A stretch of DNA of 8,288 bases from Flavobacteriales bacterium UBA720 (lineage in GTDB: Bacteria > Bacteroidota > Bacteroidia > Flavobacteriales > Weeksellaceae): NCBI GenBank assembly GCA_002297505.1, contig DBLQ01000037.1:1-8288 (forward strand), written 5' to 3'. Below, piece after piece: positions 1 through 6,600 of this stretch. Positions within the stretch are counted from its first letter, which is position 1. Every line of letters starts with the position of its first letter. The notes beneath the pieces were generated by a model, which was given only the letters and a program-made list of their open reading frames with translations, had not been told where the DNA came from and made no database searches. The position numbers were made by a program, and so were the translations under genes.

Positions 1-43
1 CGATAAAAACTGTGAAAAGAAAGGATGCTGTTCAAAAAAATAA
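1..43 (+). CDS. 3' end of an upstream gene with a lysine/cysteine-rich C-terminal tail (partial)
   Basis: Only the last 13 codons and a TAA stop (41-43) are present, reading from base 2. They encode the tail DKNCEKKGCCSKK, with three cysteines among charged residues. The other forward frames give either an immediate stop (frame 1) or a short peptide without cysteines ending at 57. The Cys pattern, the 22-base gap to merA and the shared strand suggest this is the previous gene of the mer operon. A mercury transporter (MerT or MerTP type) or another metal-binding protein would fit that position, but the tail is too short to identify a family. A vicinal Cys pair also occurs in the linker and at the C-terminus of the next protein. 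The frame choice is moderately secure; the function is a guess from context. Confidence 0.45.
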   Translation, partial: DKNCEKKGCCSKK

Positions 44-65
44 TCTAAGTAAAATTTAATTAAAA

Positions 66-1805
66 ATGAATTTCATAAAAAATATAATAGGTAACGGAGC
101 CGAACATAAAAATGGCAAAGCTGTTACTGAAGAAAAACTATTACTTGAAATTTCGGGCATGACCTGCGACCATTGTGCAACAGGCATTGAAAAAATGCTT
201 TTAAAAAATGAAGGTGTAACAGAAGCCAAAGTAAGTTATCAAAGTGGCAGTTGCGAATGTTCGTTTGATCCTTCAAAAACAAGTAAAGAAGAAATTGTAA
301 ATACAATCAACGAAACAAAAAACTACAAAGTAAAAAGCGAAATCAAAAAAGAGGATTGTTGCGCTACACAAAAAGATAGTTCTTTACAAAATAGCAGCCA
401 TTTTGATTTAATCATTATTGGTGGTGGTTCGGCTGCATTTTCAGCAGCTATCAAAGCCGAAAGTTTAGGACTATCAACCTTGATGGTAAACGGCGGATTA
501 GATTTCGGAGGAACTTGCGTAAATGTAGGTTGTGTACCATCTAAAAATTTAATCCGTGCTGGAGAAACTGCTTATCACTCCACACATTCCAACTTTACAG
601 GTATTAAACCAAAAGGAGTTGATATTGATTTTGCACAGGTTATCAAAGACAAGAAAAAATTGGTTGCCACACTTCAAGAAAAAAAATATATGGATGTGGT
701 AAGCGATTTTGAAAACCTGAAAATGGTAACAGGTTGGGCAGAGTTTAAAGACAACAAAACAATTGTTGTGGATAGTAAAACAGAATATACAGCTTTGAAA
801 TTCATCATTGCCACTGGTGCGACTACCAATATCCCAAACATTGAAGGATTGAATGAAATTGGCTACCTGACCAATGTCTCGCTTTTTGATTTAGAAGAAA
901 AACCCGAAAGCATCACTATTATGGGAGCAGGGTACATCGGTTTGGAATTAGCTATGGCATATAATCGTTTGGGTGTAAAAGTGCGTATTATCGAATTTAC
1001 AGATAGAGTTTTAAGAACACAAACTCCTGACATCAGCGAAGCCTTGGAAACACAAATGCGTAACGAAGGTATAGAAATCCTGCCAAATTTTAGAGCAGTA
1101 AAATTTGATAAAAAAGGAAATGAAACTATTATCCATTGTAAATGCCCTGACGGTTCTTTTACACAAATTATAGAAAAAGGAAAAATTGTAGTGGCATCTG
1201 GCACAACACCCAATATACAAAAATTAGGATTGCAAAATATTGGTTTGGAACTTGATAAAACAGGACACATTTTGGTAAACGAAAAAATGGAAACAAATTT
1301 ACCTAATATTTATGCTGTGGGCGATGTTACCAACACACCCGCTTTTGTTTACACAGCCGCTTTTGAAGGAAAAATTGCCGTAGAAAATGCTTTTTCAGGA
1401 AGTGAAAATAAAGCAGATTACTCTTCTTTACCTTGGGTAGTATTTACTGACCCGCAAGTAGCAGGTGCAGGCTTGGACGAAGCACAAGCTGAACTGCAAA
1501 ATATTCCGTTTGAAGTTTCTAAAATAGAATTGAAAGACGTGCCGAGAGCCATTGCAGCAAATGACACAAGAGGTTTTATAAAGCTTATTCGCAACACCGA
1601 GACCGACAAACTAATCGGAGCAAGAATAGTAGCACCCGAAGGCGGAGAACTTATTCAACAATTGAGTATGGCAATCAAATATGGAATAACCGTAAAAGAA
1701 TTAGCAGAAAGCTTTTATCCTTATTTGACTTTAGGGGAAGGCATCAAATTGGCTGCAATTACTTTTGGGAAAGATGTGGCAAAACTGAGCTGTTGTGCCA
1801 CTTGA
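66..1805 (+). CDS. merA: mercuric reductase MerA with N-terminal heavy-metal-associated domain
   Basis: Cytoplasmic flavoenzyme that reduces Hg(II) to volatile Hg(0) with NADPH, the detoxifying step of mer operons. The 579-residue product has the full family layout. An HMA domain at about residues 25-92 carries GMTCDHC (31-37; metal-binding C34 and C37). The catalytic core starts near 113 with the FAD motif IIIGGGSAAFSA. The redox-active disulfide is GGTCVNVGC (C151, C156), the NAD(P)H motif is GAGYIGLE (287-294), the second FAD motif is YAVGD (416-420), and the dimerisation domain spans about 455-570. The C-terminus ends SCCAT. The C576-C577 pair hands Hg(II) to the active site and separates MerA from dihydrolipoamide dehydrogenase. 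The start is the only ATG that precedes the HMA domain in frame; its leader is A-rich with no Shine-Dalgarno, as usual in Bacteroidota. An extra Cys pair (C98-C99) lies in the linker. It is probably in an operon with the gene ending at 43 and with the reductase at 1870. Confidence 0.95.
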   Translation: MNFIKNIIGNGAEHKNGKAVTEEKLLLEISGMTCDHCATGIEKMLLKNEGVTEAKVSYQSGSCECSFDPSKTSKEEIVNTINETKNYKVKSEIKKEDCCATQKDSSLQNSSHFDLIIIGGGSAAFSAAIKAESLGLSTLMVNGGLDFGGTCVNVGCVPSKNLIRAGETAYHSTHSNFTGIKPKGVDIDFAQVIKDKKKLVATLQEKKYMDVVSDFENLKMVTGWAEFKDNKTIVVDSKTEYTALKFIIATGATTNIPNIEGLNEIGYLTNVSLFDLEEKPESITIMGAGYIGLELAMAYNRLGVKVRIIEFTDRVLRTQTPDISEALETQMRNEGIEILPNFRAVKFDKKGNETIIHCKCPDGSFTQIIEKGKIVVASGTTPNIQKLGLQNIGLELDKTGHILVNEKMETNLPNIYAVGDVTNTPAFVYTAAFEGKIAVENAFSGSENKADYSSLPWVVFTDPQVAGAGLDEAQAELQNIPFEVSKIELKDVPRAIAANDTRGFIKLIRNTETDKLIGARIVAPEGGELIQQLSMAIKYGITVKELAESFYPYLTLGEGIKLAAITFGKDVAKLSCCAT

Positions 1806-1830
1806 TAAAGCCAAAAAGGATCTTTGTTAT

Positions 1831-1845
1831 TATTTTGCGAAAATA
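1831..1845. repeat. short AT-rich inverted repeat in the 64-base gap after merA
   Basis: TATTTT and AAAATA flank a three-base GCG loop, and a 10-base palindrome (AAAATATTTT, 1840-1849) overlaps its right arm. The stem has only A-T pairs, so it would be a weak hairpin and not a convincing terminator. It could be an operator-like dyad or chance in AT-rich DNA. The rest of the gap (1806-1869) shows no clear Bacteroidota promoter (TTTG, then TAnnTTTG about 19 bases on). Transcription from merA into the next gene is therefore the simplest reading. Confidence 0.25.
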
Positions 1846-1869
1846 TTTTAAAAAATTGAAGTATTTGAA

Positions 1870-2793
1870 ATGGAAAAATTTGATGTAATAGTGATAGGCA
1901 CAGGTTCGGGAAGTAACGTAGCCAAGCGTTGTGCAGCAGCAGATAAAAAAACTGCTATCATTGATTACCAACCCTATGGAGGCACTTGCGCTTTGAGAGG
2001 GTGTGACCCTGAAAAAGTTTTGGTCGGCCTAGTGCATGTATTGACGCTCAATAAACAATTGGAGGGAAAAGGCATCACAACTTCTACCACATCTTCATTG
2101 AAAGATTTGATGCGGTTTAAAAAGAGTTTTACAGAACCAAAAATATCTGAAACTGAAGTCGGATTAAAAAGAGCAGACGTTGGAATGTATCACGGCAAAG
2201 CAAAATTCGTTTCTAAAAATACCATTCAAATAAACGAAAATATTTTACAAGCAAAAAAGTTTGTTATTGCAAACGGAGCCAAACCACGGAGTATCAATAT
2301 ACCTAGAGAAAATTTCCTCATCGATAGCACCGCTTTTTTAGAACTGAAAGAATTACTAGAAGACATTTTGTTTATCGGGGGTGGTTATATAACTTTTGAA
2401 TTTGCACATATTGTTTCGCGTTTTGGGGTGAAAGTAGTTATTCTTCACAGGGGGGAGATGCCCTTGGGAAAATTTGATGCTGACATGGTTAAACTAGTCA
2501 TTCAGATTAAATTAAACACTGAGGCAATAAGCATAGTCAAAGAAAATAATCACTTTGTAGTTCATGCTGTGCAGGGAGGAAATGAATTAAACTTCGCTAC
2601 TTCTCTTGTGGTACATGCTGCTGGAAGAACCGCAGATATAGATGATATGGGTTTAGAAAAGGTGAATGTTTCTTTTAAAAATAATGGAATAGCCGTGAAT
2701 GAGTATATGCAGAGTATATCCAACCCGAATGTATATTCTTGCGGTGACGGTGCAAGGTACTATCATGAATTTCAAAATGAAGCGTATGGATAA
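1870..2793 (+). CDS. C-terminally truncated FAD-dependent pyridine nucleotide-disulfide oxidoreductase (probable pseudogene)
   Basis: Resembles glutathione reductase/dihydrolipoamide dehydrogenase/MerA-type enzymes that pass electrons from NAD(P)H through FAD to a disulfide. Visible in the 307 residues are the FAD motif GTGSGSNVA (10-18), the active-site disulfide GGTCALRGC (C40, C45), a nucleotide-binding GGGYITFE (170-177, Thr where the third glycine is usual), and the second FAD motif YSCGDG (289-294). Family members run to about 450 residues. Here similarity stops at GDGA (residue 295), and a short unrelated tail (RYYHEFQNEAYG) leads to the stop. The missing part is the dimerisation domain, which supplies the catalytic His-Glu pair across the dimer, so the product is probably inactive or unstable. 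There is no HMA domain and no C-terminal Cys pair, so it is not a second MerA. It starts 64 bases after merA on the same strand, with the start ATG directly before the FAD domain. The last 29 bases overlap rteC. The substrate of the intact enzyme is unknown. Confidence 0.85.
   Translation: MEKFDVIVIGTGSGSNVAKRCAAADKKTAIIDYQPYGGTCALRGCDPEKVLVGLVHVLTLNKQLEGKGITTSTTSSLKDLMRFKKSFTEPKISETEVGLKRADVGMYHGKAKFVSKNTIQINENILQAKKFVIANGAKPRSINIPRENFLIDSTAFLELKELLEDILFIGGGYITFEFAHIVSRFGVKVVILHRGEMPLGKFDADMVKLVIQIKLNTEAISIVKENNHFVVHAVQGGNELNFATSLVVHAAGRTADIDDMGLEKVNVSFKNNGIAVNEYMQSISNPNVYSCGDGARYYHEFQNEAYG
2750..2765. other. probable recombination junction between mer cargo and ICE backbone
   Basis: Left of here the reading frame follows the flavoprotein reductase family up to codon 295 (2752-2754). 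Right of here that similarity ends and the rteC gene begins within a few bases. No target-site duplication, insertion-sequence end or integrase site is visible, so the mechanism (deletion, illegitimate or homologous recombination) cannot be told. The boundary is placed by recognising protein families and may be off by some ten bases. Confidence 0.5.
2754..2757 (+). promoter_or_regulatory. weak Shine-Dalgarno-like AAGG before the rteC start at 2765
   Basis: AAGG lies seven bases before the ATG at 2765, a workable spacing. The other in-frame ATGs (2777, 2786) have only A-rich or GAAG sequence in front. Bacteroidota depend little on Shine-Dalgarno pairing, so this only tips the choice of start. 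Because it lies inside the reductase reading frame, translation of rteC may be coupled to that gene. Confidence 0.3.
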
Positions 2794-3607
2794 ATTTTAC
2801 AATGAGACATATCGTAAATTGGAAACTGCAATTCAGGAACAGGAGATTGAGATTGACAACCCTATAAAAAGGATTGAAGCGATTATACAGCTTATCATTA
2901 AAAGCCTTTCAGATTTAAAGGAGTTTGTACTAAAAAACGACTTTAAAGATATGGAGGCAGAAATCTATTTTTTCAAATATCAGAAACCTGTTATAGTTTC
3001 AAAACTCATCTACTACAACGCCATTTATAAAATCGAAACGAGAAAACCCTATGGAGCCAAGCGCATCAGGAAATATTTTACCAAAGAACTGAAAAAGCTA
3101 AAAAGGTTCTTTGACAACAATCTTGATTTTTACAAGTATTACCGTAGCAATAATTCTTTCGTTGATGAGAAGTTTTTTGTACGTGGTAAGCATGATATAA
3201 GGCTATGGTTGGACTCCTTTTATTTTGAGGCAGACCATCGTTTTTCTACTTCACACGATTATAAGGTTGCCAAGATAATTGCCAATGACCTGATACAGGT
3301 TTATTTGGAAGATAGGTTGAATAACCTTAATCTGAAAAAAGTTTCAGAAAATTCGTTGAAATGGACGGCAAGCAAAACAGCACTTACGGAACTCATATAT
3401 GCACTGTACTCCCACGGTGTATTTAACAATGGGAATACAGATATAAAATTGATTGCTAAAGCATTTGAAGATGCCTTTAATATTGAGTTAGGTGATTTTT
3501 ACCACACGTTTATGGAACTCAAAGCCCGTAAGATAAACCGAACAAAATTCCTTGACAGCCTGTGTGAAGCCCTAATAAAAAAAATGGACGAAAAGGACGA
3601 AAAGTAA
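2765..3607 (+). CDS. rteC: RteC-family regulator of conjugative-element excision
   Basis: RteC in the Bacteroides element CTnDOT is a DNA-binding activator of the excision operon; it is itself switched on by the RteA/RteB two-component system. The 280-residue product is highly charged, has no signal peptide or membrane segment, and looks mostly helical. It has an N-terminal helical part (about 8-70), a lysine/arginine-rich stretch with KRIRKYFTKELKKLKRFF (99-116), a conserved-looking RGKHDIRLWLDSFYFEADH (140-158), and a C-terminal part (about 200-275) of the kind that forms a winged-helix domain in this family. Three in-frame starts are possible: 2765, 2777 and 2786. I prefer 2765 for its AAGG, but family similarity clearly begins only near 2786 (MDKFYNETYRK), giving 273 residues. 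An in-frame ATG at 2699 would read through the reductase gene and is unlikely. It overlaps the truncated reductase by 29 bases and has no promoter of its own that I can see. It converges on the methylase-helicase gene. RteA and RteB are not in the window. Confidence 0.85.
   Translation: MNFKMKRMDKFYNETYRKLETAIQEQEIEIDNPIKRIEAIIQLIIKSLSDLKEFVLKNDFKDMEAEIYFFKYQKPVIVSKLIYYNAIYKIETRKPYGAKRIRKYFTKELKKLKRFFDNNLDFYKYYRSNNSFVDEKFFVRGKHDIRLWLDSFYFEADHRFSTSHDYKVAKIIANDLIQVYLEDRLNNLNLKKVSENSLKWTASKTALTELIYALYSHGVFNNGNTDIKLIAKAFEDAFNIELGDFYHTFMELKARKINRTKFLDSLCEALIKKMDEKDEK
3587..3604 (+). repeat. tandem 9-base repeat at the 3' end of rteC
   Basis: GACGAAAAG occurs twice in direct succession just before the rteC stop codon and encodes the tail DEKDEK. 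It follows a run of eight A residues (3577-3584). Both are typical slippage-prone sequence, and a change here would alter only the last few residues. No function is implied. Confidence 0.75.
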
Positions 3608-3613
3608 CGACTA

Positions 3614-6600
3614 TTATAATACGCCACGAGGTGAATGAACGCCTTTTGTCCGTATAATGCTTTCCTGCACCTTTGGGGCTTCATTCTGCTTTTCTGCCTG
3701 CTCCGAAGCATCTTGTTTGGTTTCCGGCGTAATAGATAGCTGTATCTTTCTTTCTACGGCTGCCAAATCCGTTTTAAGTTCGCTTAATCGACTTTCCTTA
3801 GACCAAGTACCGTTAACCACTTCCTGAAGTATCGGCAGGTCTTTTTGTATTTCAGCGATTTTCTCCTGCTCCTGCTCGATATAGCCGGGCAATTTCTCCA
3901 GTGCATTTAGGAAGTTCATAGCCGCCAGCTTTTCATCTTTAGCAATTAAACCGTTGTTGTAGGTATATTTGATATTGCCCTCTCCCTGCACTAAAAAGCG
4001 GTTTACCCGTATATCCACGCCCTCCTTTTCGGACATTTCGGTTTTTACCAACAGCGTAAATCCGTACAAACTACCGATTTCTTCATACTGACCTCCGGTG
4101 CGGGCTTTGTCCGCAAGCTGGTTGAGCTTTACACCTATTTTTTTAATATCCTCATTGGGCGGTAAACCGTCCAACTGTACAGGATTTGCAATTGTACCAT
4201 CCGAACGTTTTTGTATGCGTTGCTGTAAGTTTTCCCAATCAAGGCTCATTCTGTTTAGTCGGGATTGCGTACTATCCAGCAATTCCGTAAAGTCTTGCAG
4301 CTTGTATTTGGCACTGAACTTGGAACGGTTAAACGCCTGTTTTTCGCTTTCCAATCCGGCAATCTGTTTTTCTAATTTGGCTTTATCCAAAAGGTCGGTA
4401 TTTCCCGAAAGGATAGCCACGTATTCCGAAAAGTTCATTCCCGATTTTTCGTCCATACTGCCCTCGTCAATAGTCCGTTTGCCGAGATTGTTGTTTTTTA
4501 ATTGGTCTATAAATAGCTGTTTATTGTACAGCAGGTTAAACTTGTAGCTATCCAGTGATTTTTCTACGGCATAGATAATTACATCTACTTTGTTGTCGGC
4601 AAAGAACTTGGCAATCTCATTGCCTTTTCGGACTGCCCGACCGTCCCTTTGGGCAAGGTCGCTTGGTCGCCACGGTGTATCTAAATGATGAACGGCAACT
4701 GCTCTTTTTTGTGCATTCACACCTGTACCCAACATACTTGTAGAACCGAACAGTACACGGATTTTGCCCTCGTTCATTCCTTTGATAAGTTCCTTGCGTT
4801 GCTTATCATTTTTAGCCTCTTGTATAAACCGGACTTCGTGTGCAGGTATGCCGTGGTCTTCCACGAGCTTGCGTTTGATTTCGGAGTACACATTCCATTC
4901 GCCCGGCTTGTATGTTCCCAAATCGGAGAAAATGAACTGCGTTCCTTTCTGTGCGTTGTATTGGTTGTAATACTTGGCAATGTTTGCCGCACAATGCGAA
5001 GCCTTATTATCGGGGTGGTCATCATACGCACCGCTTACCATCCGCATATCCAAAGACATTTTACGGGCGTAGTCCGTTGCGATAAGCATCTTTGCTTTTT
5101 CTTCGCTTTGTGATAAAGGTTCTCTTCCTAATAAGGTAGCATTTCCTGTTTTGGCAAACTCCATTAGCTTTTTGATAAAATCTTCCTGGTCTGGAGTAGG
5201 CGGTATGTTATACAATACCTCGTTCTTATTGGGGCGGTCAATACCTATATCTTTTGCCGTTCGGTAATCCGTGATTTCCGAGTAGAATTGTGCCAGCTCC
5301 GGCACTTTGATAAAGTATCGGAAACGTTCTTTTGCTACAATATTGTTAGCTACCGAAAATTCATAATCGGTCGTTTTTCTTGCATAAATAGCAGCCCACG
5401 CATCAAAAGAGTGAATGCCTTGTTTTTCCAATGCTCTTGGTCGCAGGTACTTAAAAAGTAGGTACAGTTCCGTAAGTGAATTGCTTATGGTCGTTCCCGA
5501 AAGGAAAGTTGCTCCCATATCCGCATTGATGCGTTCCTGAATGGTACGGATAGCAAAGAGCAGGTTCAATGCCTTTTGGCTACCGTCCACATTGCCCAAT
5601 CCGGCAACCCTTGTATGTCTTGTATTGAACATTAGGTTTTTGAACTGGTGGCTTTCATCAACGAACAAATGGTCAATGCCCATCATCTTAAAGTCAACCA
5701 CATCATCTTTGCGGTTTTCAATATCGTGTTGCAGGGTTTTGAGCTTCACTTCGAGGTTCTCTTTCCGCTTGATTACTCCGGCAAGCATTCCCCTTGTAAC
5801 TTCCTTGCCTTGCGATTGCAGGGCATCAAGGTTACGCTCTATGCTGTCCAATTCGATTTCGAGTATTTCCTTTTGAATTTCGGGCGACTGCGGTATCACA
5901 CCAAATTGGTCGTGTGTGAGGATTACACAATCCCAATCGTTGTTTTTAATATCGCCGAATATCCGCAGGCGTTTTTGGGGCGTAAAATCTTCTTTGCCCG
6001 GAAACAGGATTTTAGCGTGTGGGTAAGCGGTGCGGTAGGCTTCGGCAATTTCGTGAACGTTGCTTTTCAGACCGATAATCATCGGTTTGTGTGCCAGTCC
6101 CAAACGCTTCATTTCCTGTGCTGCCGTACACATAACCAACGTTTTTCCTGCACCTACTTCGTGGTCGCAGATAGCACCGTTGTTCAGCTTTATCATCCAA
6201 ACCGTGTCCTTTTGGCTTGAATACAGGTCTTCAATGCCCAATGCCTTACGGTCTAAGCCCGGAAAGTCCTGATGCGTTCCGTCATAGTTCGGTCGGACGA
6301 AGCAGTTAAAAGTATCGTTGTATTGGTCGGTCAGCCTGCTTTTAAACTCATCATTTTGGGCGTGGAGCCATTCGGTAAAGGCGGTACGGATTTCGTCAAT
6401 CTTGGTATTCGCCATTTGTATGGCTTCCATATCCCGCACCTTGACCTCTTGGTCGCCAACCATTACTTTTTTGGTAATATCCGGCGTGGTATTAACCAAT
6501 GCGTGTTTGAGCAGGGCAATCCCGTCAAACGTTCTGCTTTCAGCTTTGACAGCGTATTTTTCCCATATATGCAAATTCTTACGGTCGCACTTTACTGAAA

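Noticed and set aside
1823..1867. TTTG (1823-1826) and TATTTG (1862-1867) as a Bacteroidota promoter before the second reductase.
   Set aside because: The spacing is far too long, and the downstream element lacks the full TAnnTTTG and abuts the start codon.
2752..2760. GCAAGGTAC at the cargo junction resembles the reverse complement of the CTnDOT-type core GTAnnTTTGC.
   Set aside because: It is one base short of the pattern, no second copy was found, and no integrase gene is in the window.
2699..2764. An rteC start at the ATG at 2699.
   Set aside because: It would add 22 residues read out of frame from conserved reductase coding sequence; three later ATGs are better placed.
66..2774. The 10-mer ATGAATTTCA occurs at the start of merA (66-75) and at the preferred rteC start (2765-2774), flanking the mer cargo as direct repeats.
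   Set aside because: By rough estimate about thirty pairs of identical 10-mers are expected by chance in 8.3 kb, more in AT-rich DNA, and the flanks do not match further.
1870..2793. A second mercuric reductase gene.
   Set aside because: It has no HMA domain, no C-terminal Cys pair and no dimerisation domain; only the general disulfide reductase motifs are present.
5648..6220. A 190-codon open frame on the plus strand, opposite the helicase domain.
   Set aside because: It lies wholly antisense to strongly conserved helicase sequence and its translation shows no recognisable family. The other plus-strand frames between 4098 and 8227 are the same kind of shadow.
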